Origin: Hoplostethus atlanticus
Lineage: Eukaryota > Chordata > Actinopteri > Trachichthyiformes > Trachichthyidae
Assembly: GCA_034670405.1 (NCBI GenBank)
Contig: JAXDDX010000002.1
Location: 2,202,001-2,266,000 of the forward strand
Length of the DNA: 64,000 bases
Reading direction: 5' to 3'
Part shown: in pieces, positions 52,901 to 64,000 of the stretch
How the letters are laid out: each line of letters starts with the position of its first letter
Position numbering within the stretch: the first letter of the stretch is position 1
Notes under the pieces: generated by a model
The model's input: only the letters and a program-made list of their open reading frames with translations
Databases searched by the model: none
Told to the model about the DNA's origin: nothing
Made by a program: the position numbers and the translations under genes

Positions 52901-52944
52901 CTCTGCACTGGGACACAGGACCTGTCCCTGATCGTGGATCCTAC
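49919..52944 (-). other. pbx3 introns 7 and 8 (with exon 8 between)
   Basis: Intron 8 is 49919-51828 and intron 7 is 51919-52944. Intron 7 is rich in A runs on the plus strand (52031-52047, 52289-52298 and 52322-52331), meaning U runs in the transcript, which are potential PTB/ELAV-type contact tracts beside the dual-coding exon. In intron 8, 50160-50460 is GC-richer unique sequence with no recognised function. Confidence 0.6.
51829..51918 (-). CDS. pbx3: pbx3 exon 8 (dual-coding C-terminal exon)
   Basis: A 90-nt exon. With exon 7 included it reads [20 protein letters not shown], then [10 protein letters not shown], and passes in phase 0 to exon 9. With exon 7 skipped, the Gly codon begun in exon 6 is completed here and the exon reads [15 protein letters not shown], then TGA, which matches the short C-terminus of mammalian PBX b isoforms. 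Both frames are open over the needed length, so the exon is dual-coding. Relative to human PBX3 (QTGGYSDGLGGNSLYSPHN) the long frame has several changes: TAGYNDA, NTM and HGL. The acceptor is gtcccctcag and the donor is AAT|gtaagt. Confidence 0.95.
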
Positions 52945-53057
52945 CTGTGACTGTACATTGGCTCCGACTTGTGCCCCTTGGTAAGAATCCCCATTCAGAC
53001 TCTGCATGCTCAAGAACATGTCCCCAGAGTTTGGGAGGTTAAAAGAACCTGAAGAAC
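52945..53057 (-). CDS. pbx3: pbx3 exon 7 (113-nt alternative cassette)
   Basis: Encodes [14 protein letters not shown], then [23 protein letters not shown], part of the C-terminal region of the long (a) isoform. Its 113-nt length is the same as the known PBX cassette whose skipping produces the b isoforms. In mouse Pbx1 this exon is repressed by PTBP1 outside neurons (established knowledge). The acceptor is ccctttccag and the donor is CACAG|gtagga. A UG repeat lies 54 nt upstream in the transcript and a pyrimidine-rich stretch lies between. 113 is not a multiple of three, so inclusion or skipping switches the reading frame of exon 8. Confidence 0.95.
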
Positions 53058-54155
53058 CTGGAAAGGGAAGATGTAAGTAGCTGAATATATGAGAGGGCTA
53101 TAAGGGGAGGCACACACACACACACACACACGCATATAAATACACAGACACACGCCACTCATGTGTCTGCATACATAGACCCAACTCAAACAGACACATA
53201 CAAATACACTGAAGAAAGATTCCCAGAAAGCAAGCAACTACAAGGGTGAAGGAAGGAACGCAAAGAAATGAACTGAAGAGGACAATGCGCTAAGACTGAA
53301 GGGGGGTATGCGGATCTTGTCACAAAAAAGGGGTGGACACAAACAAAATGAAAATCACATGACACAAGGGACCAGTTCTATATGTGGTTGGTTGCCTAAG
53401 CTCCCAATTGTTCCACATCACCTACTTCCAATCTAACGTTGGCGGGAGATATCACATGGTAAATGACAAGGACAATAAGAAGCTTATGAAAAGACCAGTA
53501 CCAGTAAACATGTTGGTTAAAAGACTGTTTTTGCTCTCTGCAGAATCCAGCTGAAACTCTTCATCTTTCATCTGGAATCCTGGGTGCAAGAAAAAGGGAC
53601 CACTTCATAAGCTTACCACATCCCGACGCAGGTCAACCTAGTCCAAACTCAGCATTACATAACTCATTTTACCGGACTAAACATGCTCTGGTGGGCTTTG
53701 CATTTCCATATGAATCCTATTCAATATGAATTGGATATAATGCCCCTTTTGATATCATATTGTTAGGTAAAATGCTCCCAGCAATTACTTCCCCTTCTAT
53801 TTAGCTAAAAAGCGCTACCATTCAGTGGAACTACATACCATTACATGACAAATGACAGGAAGTTGACAGAAAGTCAAGGGAAACAAATCCCATTGGCATC
53901 ATTCATTTTTTTTTTTTGTTTGCCAAAAATACATGTGTTCTCAGTTCACAAGTCAGGAACGCTGTCTTTATGCATGAGTTTGCTTGGCATCAACCGTCTT
54001 ATAGACAGGAGACACTGTGATCCCCAAGCTGGGAGCAGAGCCTGTCACTCTTGCCTGTATGAATGGTGCATGAGAGAGTGAGGCAGGTAGGCAGCGGGTA
54101 AAGGGCTGAGGTGGCGGGCAGAGTTTTTTTTTTGTCTATATGCAGGAGTGCCTAC
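53058..54155 (-). other. pbx3 intron 6
   Basis: A 1,098-nt intron. Near its 3' end in the transcript it carries a UG repeat (53111-53131) and the pyrimidine-rich approach to exon 7. A T-run lies at 53908-53918. No extra exon was recognised; one pyrimidine/AG site near 53575 lacks a suitable donor. Confidence 0.65.
53111..53131 (-). repeat. (UG)n repeat 54 nt upstream of alternative exon 7
   Basis: (AC)n on the plus strand, which is (UG)n in the pbx3 transcript. It is followed by a stretch rich in UCU/CCUU before the exon 7 acceptor. UG repeats are contact sites for CELF/TDP-43-type splicing factors and the UCUU elements for PTB (family knowledge). Confidence 0.8.
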
Positions 54156-54321
54156 CAGAGTTAGGTGTGGTAGGGGAGTTGGTCTGGCTGTTCTGCACTG
54201 CAGCGGCTGCAGCATGCGCTGCCGTTACTGCAGTCTTGGCGGCGTACAGGTTGGCTTCTTCCTGGAACTTGCCGATATTCTTCTTGTACCGGATCCTTTT
54301 GTTGCCAAACCAGTTGGATAC
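54156..54321 (-). CDS. pbx3: pbx3 exon 6 (recognition helix and Ala/Gln tail)
   Basis: A 166-nt exon beginning [17 protein letters not shown], the DNA-recognition helix with the TALE-typical Gly at homeodomain position 50, the invariant Asn51 and Arg53/Arg55. It continues through the PBC-specific extension helix ([15 protein letters not shown]) into an alanine-rich segment ([10 protein letters not shown]) and [10 protein letters not shown]. The AAHA/AVQN alanine stretch and LYAAKTAV are PBX3-like; PBX1 has [13 protein letters not shown]. The acceptor is ctcccacag and the donor is CTCTG|gtaggc. It ends one base into a Gly codon, which is completed by exon 7, or by exon 8 when exon 7 is skipped. 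Plus-strand frames here are antisense shadows. Confidence 0.97.
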
Positions 54322-55036
54322 CTGTGGGAGAGAGCAGAGGAGAAGCAGAGGAGTCAGACGTCAAGCAGCCACAGCGCAGCGCACTGAGCAGTGTGATTGT
54401 TTCAAGATGTCATGTTTGGGTCCATCAAGTACCCAATTCCCAGCCCCTGCAGTAACGTCCACTGGGTACACAAGCTAATTAAGCCATAATCAGGAATCAC
54501 TTGTGTCTTCTCATGGATGGGAGCATGACATGCTCTCTGTTTGTCTCCTGACAAAACTAACACACTGGGGCCCTCGTCTCCCATCGCACGGGCACTAAAG
54601 TTTTCATAATTTCATATCATGACCACGGCTGTTGAGACAAATGTGCTCACTTTTTACCCTGTGAAGTAATAGTGTGATTCAGGAAAATAATTCAAGGCGA
54701 ATGACAACTTGTAAAAAAACATGTAATGTAACCTTACACATACTGTGAGCCAATGAAATATCATTGTACATAGTTTATGGTATGAAATACTGAACATTGT
54801 CTTTGTGTTGCTACACCCTCAGCGCCTGTCAGACATCAGCTTAGTAACAAAACACATCAAATAGTTTTGTTTACTGTTCAATAATTTTAAGCATGTATTC
54901 CCCTTCATGAGCACAGCTAACCAGTAATATTGGTTGCTATGGGTGTCCATAATGATGGCACTCGCTTGCTTTTATTTTGAAAATCAAAAGCCCAAAAATG
55001 AATACAGTACTTCTGTCAGATATAAATACCGCAATG

Positions 55037-55038
<2 letters not shown>

Positions 55039-55079
<41 letters not shown>
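55039..55079. repeat. (GT)n microsatellite in pbx3 intron 5
   Basis: About 20 uninterrupted GT units on the plus strand, which is (CA)n in the transcript. Confidence 0.95.
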
Positions 55080-55379
55080 GAACGATTCAAGAAGCAATTT
55101 TTCTTGTTTGCAATTATCAAAAACAAGAGTTTGGGGGGGTGAATGCCTGCAGACAATGGCGACCACAGATTATTGGGGCAGCTGATGTTAATTCATATTA
55201 CTCCAACGGCAGGAATAAGTCTTGAGTTCAGTTGGTATGTATGAAACCGGGCATATTTAGATTCCCATTAGTTAGAAAAACTAATTACGCCGAATTGAAA
55301 CGATGACGTCCAACATCACAGTCAAGACTGAAAAGTTGTGTGCGGGGTGAACCCTGTGTGTTAATGCTGGCTCTGCAAT

Positions 55380-55740
55380 AACAGTGGAATAATAATGAGA
55401 TGATGGTTGTTTTTAATGGTCCTATAAATTAGAGTGTCTTGTCGCTGTGCTGCCGCCCGCCTCTCAGGCCCCGCAGCCCACGGCTGGACCAGCCAAAGAG
55501 CAGCTGCCCCTAATGACGCTTTATTTAATTTCCACCCATGTGCTTAAATTTTAATATCCCCAGCAGCCCGCCAATGCTGTGGCGCAAAAACTGACTGGAT
55601 TTGCAGGACATCAGATCATTTCTATCCTGCACGTCTCTGTGCTCTAAATCTTTAATATCTAGGCAATTAAAATTAATGACCATTCAGGCGAGGCCCACTG
55701 TTGGCAGGGTTTCCTTGACATCAATTGTTTGATGGGTTTA
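55380..55740. promoter_or_regulatory. candidate conserved noncoding element, intron 5
   Basis: Unique, low-repeat sequence that mixes a GC-rich core (ccgcccgcctctcaggcc) with TTTAATTTCC, TTTAATATC and AATTAAAATTAATGACC blocks containing homeodomain cores. Enhancers of developmental transcription factor genes often look like this. Called from composition and motif density only. Confidence 0.35.
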
Positions 55741-57089
55741 CCTAGAGGTTAAACTAACAAGCAAGGTTTAATTGGAAGCAATGAAAGCCCTGGCCATCAT
55801 CCTTTTTACTTAACCTGCTTATAGAGGATTGTAGAGCCAAAGAGGATGCAATAGTCTCGCTCTTTCAGACAGCTCACCAAGTGCTCACAAAGCACAGAAA
55901 ATATAGAATAGATGAGTCTCTTTAAATCCAAGTATGATAATATTGTCATACAAACACTCTAATAAGCACAACTGAAGTCTTGAGAACGTCAGTAGTGTTG
56001 TTTGCACATGATAACAGAGTGTGATGGTTGACACTGACAGACTACACACTAGTTCATATTTTACCACACAGTCTTGTTTAGCCCAAATATGGCAGTGATG
56101 TGATTAGATAGTCACCTTACTGTAATACAAATGTGATGAGAAAGTAGCAGCTGAAACATCAACTCGTGATTAGTTAGGATCCAGCAAGGTTGTTATGACT
56201 GTTTTCTACCACTGCATGGTGTTGCAAGCCCGGGCAGACTCAGCAGCGTTGGCACCAAAATCCCCTGGGTGTTACAGCACCCCTTCTCCATTCTGCACAC
56301 ATTCCTCTCCTGCCCACTGAACTCTGGCTTCAGTGATTCTCAGGTTCAGCTAAACATTGAGCAGTGTAAGGTGGGGACCACAACCCAATCTACAGAACTA
56401 ATTCCCCTTTATCTTGTGGCAGGCCGTGCATTCAATTGACTCCCTGTGTGCAGTGAGAACCAGGTTGTGAGACTGAATTACCTGACCTCAGCAGCCTCAA
56501 AGGCAGCGATTGTATAATGACCATGCAGACTCCTTGCAAGAACACGACACCGTTTCCCTCTTTGCTACCCACTAGAGAGGCTATGGAACTGTAGTTAATA
56601 ATTCAAACAATTCCACCCTATTTCAGGTCAATACGCTTCTCTTGTCAATGAAAGGCAATGCATGATCTTTCTAAGATCTCACCTCGCCTGGAGTTAAAAA
56701 TGCCCCAAACCATGAAACCTTGCCTTAATTACAAATACAAAAAAAGGTGATTTCCCTAGCTGTGATACTATCAGTTACACAGAGAGCATTAATAATGAAT
56801 AAACACTCTTTGGCTTTGTTTCTCTAAAGTAATAATGATGCGAAATATTGAAAAGTGTCACTCACTTGAAAGAATAAATGCCACTGAATTGGGTAACATT
56901 AGATTGCAATGCAGATTCATCTCTGCATTAAAGTCTGCCCTTAAAGTCGGTCTAGAGGCCTGATGCCCAAACCCTACGAGTACACTGTCCCCTTCCCCTG
57001 TCTGGAGATTAGATCAATTATGGCCTCTGACACATCCATAAACTCTGACTCAAACTGCAGCCGTCCAATCCCATGCCTTCATTTGGGAG

Positions 57090-57320
57090 CCCCAACGTGG
57101 CACATGCAAAGTGACAGAGGGAAATAATAAGGCTGCCATCACCTTGCATGGTGAGGTAATCTCAACAACGCCATTAGCTCCTTGCACTTCACCGAGTCGT
57201 TAGAAACAAGCGCGCTGGCCTTGGATGAAAGCAGTTTGTTTATTAGCAATCCAGACAGACAGATTGAAATGGTCAGATAATAAAAGCCAATTTAATCTAT
57301 ACTTAAGAAATACATATTTA
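57090..57320. promoter_or_regulatory. candidate conserved noncoding element, intron 5
   Basis: Unique sequence with cttgcatggtgaggtaatc, ggccttggatgaaagc, a TTTGTTTATTAGC forkhead-like motif and a cagacagacagattgaa stretch with TALE-like cores. No repeat signature. Composition-based call only. Confidence 0.3.
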
Positions 57321-58579
57321 TCTTTGTTCATCCAAGCATTTTTCAGGGGCTTTAAAAAAAAAAAAAAAGTTGGATTTGAACTGTAGATTTGAAGGGGGAA
57401 ATATATTCTCAGTCAGTGATACTGCTCCAGCACAGGAAAGCAAACATCTACAGTGCCATTCAGCCATAGAGGAATTGCCCCCCACCCCCGACCAAGAGAG
57501 GCATCTGGGTTTGCAAAGTCCCAGGGAGGACCAGTGTGCTTCACTTGCATTTTAAATGATCCCTGCTAAACCGATGCGGGGCGTTTCAGCGATGATGTAC
57601 TGAGCAAGGCTGTGGATTGATATTGGCATAACATTCACTACGGATGGTTTTTACTTAATGAACCGCTTGTTTAATCACTAGCGCTCGCAAAAGAGTTTGG
57701 GGTGTTTGAAAAACTCTTTGACTGAATCCTCATTGAGTGGCTACAGTGAGTGGCTTCTGCCTCCGAAAGACTCCGGTACAGTGAGGGATAACACAATTAT
57801 GCTGTACTTGGCATCATGTTGAGCCTCAATCACTTAAAATGAGCCAAAGCACTAAGAATAAGTCAATAAGAATGTCTGCCGTGGCCTCCGCTTGTCGAGG
57901 AGTACACCACTAATGGGGCTTGAGATGAGTTCAAGTGAATTTTTAAAAGCCCTCTAATTTCTGCATAGACTGATTTGTTCTCATGGGAACTCATACAGTG
58001 GCCTGTTTAGTGAGGCACTCAGAGAACAGAGAGTGGAGCTCCATTTGTGAGGGTCAGTGCCCATTTCTTAAACCACCATAAAGCACACACTGAACGAGAG
58101 AGAGAGGGGGGGGATAAAATAAATAAACACAGAGCGCAGCTTCAAGAGATTCAAGAGAGGACACAACTATTAGACGCTCTACAACAAACAAAAGTAACGC
58201 CGAATGTGGGAAATCATAATTAAAAAAAAAAAAAGACAAAGAAAAAAGTAAAAGTTATACAATGTGACACATTTGTACACACAATATGGTGACATGGGTG
58301 TCTTCTTAAAAAAAAACAAAAAAGAAAAACATGAGTGTAATCAAAAACAGGTAGTGTGCTTGGGAGCTAAAAGGTACAATGTAAATACTGGAAAAACGTT
58401 TTTAGTGTAAAATCAAAAACGTAAAGCTGTAAGTGCTGTGGAACTTTTGGTAACATTAGCATTGATCCATTAGTATGGGGGGGGATCTGTGCAGTGAGGA
58501 CTGTGAGGTTGTACATACATAAACAAAAGGAGGTACAAAGAATGAAAACAACAGTGGATCAGGAGAAGTCATGACATAC

Positions 58580-58609
58580 CTGTGATACTGTGATGGTGCT
58601 TCCCACCCC
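58580..58609 (-). CDS. pbx3: candidate 30-nt in-frame pbx3 microexon inside the homeodomain
   Basis: Read on the minus strand, intron 5 contains a pyrimidine tract ending tttttttgccttcag, then 30 nt, then a near-consensus donor CAG|gtatgt. The 30 nt encode GVGSTITVSQ in the phase needed by both neighbours (exon 5 ends and exon 6 begins in phase 0). Its last five residues, ITVSQ, equal the last five of exon 5, with synonymous differences (GTA TCA CAG against GTT TCC CAG). If included, the protein reads [25 protein letters not shown], a 10-residue insertion between homeodomain positions about 44 and 45. Because ITVSQ is repeated, the complete recognition helix would be preserved and the turn before it lengthened. 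No expression evidence is available here. It is called from splice signals, phase and homology only. It could be a tissue-specific cassette or a decaying tandem duplicate. Confidence 0.72.
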
Positions 58610-59348
58610 CTGAAGGCAAAAAAGAATGGGCTTTTACAGTATCTGACTCTTCATGACTACACTCAATATACCCCTCAACACCCCCTCCCCACACAAAAAA
58701 GAACATCGCAGATTAACCGTTACTGTATAGATTAACGTTTCTCTGATATTGTGTCCCATGAGGACAAACCATAGAACAATAGGAGTATAAAAAAAAAATC
58801 TAGATAGTAGTCACAATAATAGCAGAAAAAAGAGCACAAGATAATAATGCTTTGGATGTGGGGGTTGGGTGTGAGAGATATTGCCTTCAGGTTTACCCAA
58901 CAAGGAGGCTATATTGTATATAAAGTGGGAAAGTCACATCTTTTGAGGCTGTGCAGAAATCCAAACATATACTGTGAATTTAGCAGAGTCCTGTGACGTC
59001 ACTTGTGGCCGTAAATATATATATTTCTTTTTTACTCTTCACAGCTTAACTGACCTAAGCGACTGACCAGGCAACAAAAGAGAGCACACATGGTGGATGG
59101 GGATGAGAGAGAGAAAATGGCAGGGGACCAAGCGTGGGCCGCTAAGGAAGGACAGCATAGTGCTTTGATTGAGGCCAAGATGATATAGACCTCCTCTCCC
59201 TGTGGCCCTGCTCTGACTGACTGGGACCAGCCTTGACTGAAGCATCATTAGGCAGTCACAATGTCAAGGTTAGGTAAGGACATTGTGTCTCGGTAGTGTG
59301 ACCTATGGTAGCTATCCCTCTAGGCTTTGGCTTTTTCCACCCTGATTA

Positions 59349-59663
<315 letters not shown>

Positions 59664-59746
59664 TCAGGAGCAGAATATTTTGTCCTGCTCTACGAGTCCC
59701 ATCAACACACAAAAGACCAAACTCTGACCAATAAACTGACAAGCGC

Positions 59747-59767
59747 GCACACACACACACACACACA
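59747..59767. repeat. (CA)n microsatellite in pbx3 intron 4
   Basis: About 10 CA units on the plus strand. Confidence 0.9.
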
Positions 59768-60415
59768 AAACACATACAATGTTTAATTTGGTCTGTTGGT
59801 CTCCGATCTCCAGTCCAAGCGTGTAATGTGTAGAGTTTAGCGCAGCGGATGGGTGGGCTTCATGATGGAGCGCAAAGCCCAGTCGGAGTGCATCTCGGTA
59901 CATTATAGAAATCATGGCATGCACAGTTGAGCATTGTTCCTGAAGTGCCACAGCCCCAGGGATCTCCAGCAGAAACAAGCAAACTCTAACTAGATCTGGG
60001 TCCCCCTTCCCTCCCAAGGGCACTACTTATCATGTTGTTGAGCATTTGCTTATTTTGCCTTGTTTACCGCACTTCACACGGGCAGTGGGCAGCGAATGTG
60101 CTTCCACATGGGCAGCTTGGCCCCGAACTCGTCCCCGCTCTCCGCAGAGCTCCACTGCACCACACTGTTAGTGATTAGAGTAATCCACCACACCTGCTGA
60201 TGACCTCCCCTCCATCCATTACACATGACTTGGTCCCCCGTTTCATTTGGTCTTAACTGCTCTCAGGTGCGAGGGCATGGTTTTTTCTTGGAAATGGAGA
60301 ATGCATGGAGGACGTGCGTGGTTAAAATCATGCGTGTCTGCAGCGCCCATACTGTGTGGTGTGCCAAAAAAAAAAAAAGCCAGACCTGCACACAGTCTAA
60401 AAATGACCTTGCTCA

Positions 60416-61677
<1,262 letters not shown>

Positions 61678-61919
61678 CTGTTCGTATTTCTCCAGCTCCG
61701 TGTGGTAGATCTGTCTGATCTGGGTGAGTTTGGCTCTGTAGTCTGAATGTTCGATGGAGTTGTCGGACGCCGCGCCCGAGGCCACGGCTGCAGCGGCGGC
61801 GGAGGCAGATCCGCCGCCTTTCTCCGGTCCCGACACGCCCTCTGCCAGCAGCATGTTGTCTAAGCGCATGAGCTGGGGGTCCGGGGGGTCCTCCTCCTGG
61901 GCACCGCGGATGCTGAGAC
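61678..61919 (-). CDS. pbx3: pbx3 exon 3 (end of PBC-A, Ala-rich linker, start of PBC-B)
   Basis: A 242-nt internal exon of a PBX TALE-homeodomain transcription factor, a nuclear HOX and MEIS/PREP cofactor. It begins inside the Gly codon of [16 protein letters not shown], runs through [20 protein letters not shown] and an alanine-rich linker ([15 protein letters not shown]), and ends at HTELEKYEQ. The acceptor is a pyrimidine tract ending ctgcag and the donor is CAG|gtgagg. [22 protein letters not shown] and AKLTQIRQ are PBX3-type residues (PBX1 has EEEPTDP, GVAGPEK, NSVEHSDY, AKLSQIRQ as I recall them). The length is close to the mammalian exon, with small differences in the alanine run. The upstream exons are not in the window, so the protein is partial at its N-terminus. 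The a/b teleost paralogue is not resolved. Confidence 0.96.
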
Positions 61920-64000
61920 CTGCAGTAACAGAGAGAGAAAGGAGCTCCGGGGTCAGTTAATGCACTGACATGTCTGAGATGCATGAGTCATAATAATAAT
62001 CTATTGAGATTATTAAGAATTTATGAAAAGTAGGATGTAATAGCAATACACATAAATAGAAGAAAGGAATTGAATAAAAACACATACACACACACTCATG
62101 AATAGCCATGGGATCTGATAAAATCATATCTGTGTTACATACAAGAGTTATCAAGTGATTTAAAAGATGATTTTGTTAGCTTAAGTCCTTCTGGCAGGTC
62201 AATCCACAGTCAAGGGGCCCTGATGGCAAAAGCCTGATCACCTTTAGTCTTGAGTCTAGATTAGAGAACGACCGGAGGGGCCCCGCACGAACCTGTCAGG
62301 CTTATCTTAACGGAGGTTTGATCACAGTACTGTAGCACCGAGGGTGACCTTTAAACGGGAACTGAGATAAATATCATTCAATTTGCCCAGTTACAACCAG
62401 AGCGTCACTGGCATCAACTATCATAAGGATGAAAAATAAAAACACATAATACAGGTTATACCATCTGGTTAAATTCACAAATACAATCGTCATAGCCCAA
62501 ACTGTTGAGGGCAATTAAAAACATTAACGTTTGCAGGGTCTGCTATAGTACGAAGAGTCCCCTGCAGGCATGTATTGGGTACCTTCTGTGTATGTGCTGT
62601 GTTCCTGTCGCCCATGTCTAGGCCTGTTCTCTTTTATTTACACACTGCACTGCACACTGTGTGTACGGGGACGCTGACATGACAGCAACATCCATAAACT
62701 GACAAATGCTCAGTGGTGAAGTGGCACTTCTACTCTGTGAAAGGATGCTAAACAGAAAACTATACCTCTAGTAAATGTCTCCATTTTTGACACAGTGAAC
62801 ACTAGGAACTCCAAAAAGTATCTAGATATTTTCTCTTTCTTTATTTCTCTTGAACGCTGCGTTATTCTACATTCTTGATTTTAGAATATTTACTGTGTAA
62901 GAAATAATAGTGTTGAGAAAATAAAAAGATGTGAAGTGTTCCCGCCGTGACTTCTGTTCTTGTTATCGGACCCCGCTGTTTATGTCCTCTGGTTTTTCTG
63001 TCTAGTCAATCTGTCAGCGAGTCATAATCAGCCACCGGTTAGCATACGTGCACACCTGCGTGCACTGGGAACCGCGGCCACTATGCCAGACTTTACAGAG
63101 AATAAAAAAAAAAGAACACTGCTGGGCAAAATTACAACAAAAACAAGCTTGTGCAATGCAGTCCAATAAATGGATAAAAATGTGGCTCAATGGGCAGTAA
63201 ATACTGAGTGGCCACTCAAACGTTATGATTACCAGGGTTGTTTCAATTCAATAATCCCCGCCCCCCCCCCTGCATTTCAGGGATTTTCAACAGCTCATTA
63301 CAGCTTCATTAAGATATGGCCAGCCTCTGGATCCTAAATAAGAAGATTAGCGGCTCTATTGTGTCAGCCAGTAGCCATGCTATCAGAGAGACCCTTTAGC
63401 CGCGCTCTGACCGGCTGACCCTGCACATCGTCCACAGGAGGAAACAGTAGAGGAAACATTCTCTCTCTCTCTCTGTCTGTTTCTTCTAAACACAACCCTG
63501 AATGAAAAATAAGGAAACACATCATATTCTGACCACTTCTCTGAGGTTTTTTCATCTCTTGTTGGTGTGTTTTGTTCAACTGCGGCGCCACTGAAAAACA
63601 AATTTGCCTCTATTTATGGATCGGCTGGCTTTGAGTCTTTTAGGTGTAATGGTGTGAGAGGAGTGGATGAATGTGGCTATTTGTGTTGGAGACATTGAGA
63701 TGCTGGACAAGGCTCCATCAGGCTTGCAGAGCCAAGCCATCCATGTGGACAATATGCCACTGCTCCACTAACCCTCGTCCAAATCACACTGCGTCTGCAC
63801 AACTCCACCCCAAAGCTCTCGTTCTGGACAGGCCCGACTCTTTCTATTCCAGTTTCTGCAGCGTGAAATAAAAACGGCACATGATTCAAACGTTGACCGA
63901 CCAGATGCCCGGCTACATATCTCAACATGCTCTAATAGCTGGTGGTTTGTCTGCCACTGCACTTCATATATTCCTAATTCAGTATTTATGCCCCCACTCT
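61920..64000 (-). other. pbx3 intron 2, 3' part
   Basis: No PBX exon 2 (KQDIGDILHQIM... type) is visible on the minus strand here, so exons 1-2 lie past the right edge. The stretch is mixed unique sequence with a 10-nt C run near 63262 and a short TC tract near 63461-63480. The branch/pyrimidine region of the exon 3 acceptor (tttctctctctgttactgcag) is at its left edge. The open frames here show no recognisable domain. Confidence 0.8.

Noticed and set aside
53541..53600. Possible extra exon in intron 6 (pyrimidine tract and AG near 53575 on the minus strand)
   Set aside because: No suitable GT donor in phase and no similarity to PBX protein.
54140..54478. Plus-strand open frames over exon 6
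   Set aside because: Antisense shadows of the alanine-rich pbx3 exon 6.

Overview
The window looks like teleost fish DNA. The only protein-coding gene I can support is the 3' two-thirds of a PBX-family TALE homeobox gene on the minus strand (about 48.2 kb to the right edge). Residue choices match PBX3 rather than PBX1: [46 protein letters not shown] and KKCSITVSQ. The introns are short (about 1-5 kb), and the interspersed repeats have fish-type LINE and SINE tails. Exons 1 and 2 (start codon and most of PBC-A) lie beyond position 64000. Whether this is the a or b teleost copy cannot be resolved here. || Right part (48190-64000): seven standard pbx3 coding exons in minus-strand order, 61919-61678, 60709-60519, 59517-59382, 54321-54156, 53057-52945, 51918-51829 and 49918-49826. 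All have GT/AG borders and an intact frame. They are followed by a 3' UTR of about 1.6 kb with a poly(A) signal at 48207-48212. Exon 7 is the 113-nt cassette known in PBX genes. Skipping it makes exon 8 read in a second frame and gives the short b-type C-terminus. || Main discovery candidate: intron 5 holds an unannotated 30-nt in-frame microexon at 58609-58580 (minus). It has a strong acceptor and donor and encodes GVGSTITVSQ, whose last five residues repeat the last five of exon 5. Inclusion would put 10 residues into the homeodomain exactly before the recognition helix while rebuilding an intact helix 3. || Left part (1-48190): a gene desert downstream of pbx3. It contains AT-rich, homeodomain/POU-motif-rich segments that may be conserved noncoding elements, microsatellites and degenerate LINE 3' ends (31.7, 33.5-34.2 and 39.1-39.85 kb). 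It also holds a tRNA-derived SINE (46.54 kb), two dispersed repeat pairs (18.4/40.3 kb direct; 20.8/41.4 kb inverted) and a striking foldback-like element (37917-40170). That element has about 280-bp, roughly 95% identical terminal inverted repeats built from a degenerate TTACATAATG-type unit. In tetrapods the interval downstream of PBX3 is also gene-poor, before MVB12B and LMX1B, so a regulatory role for this desert is plausible but is inference.
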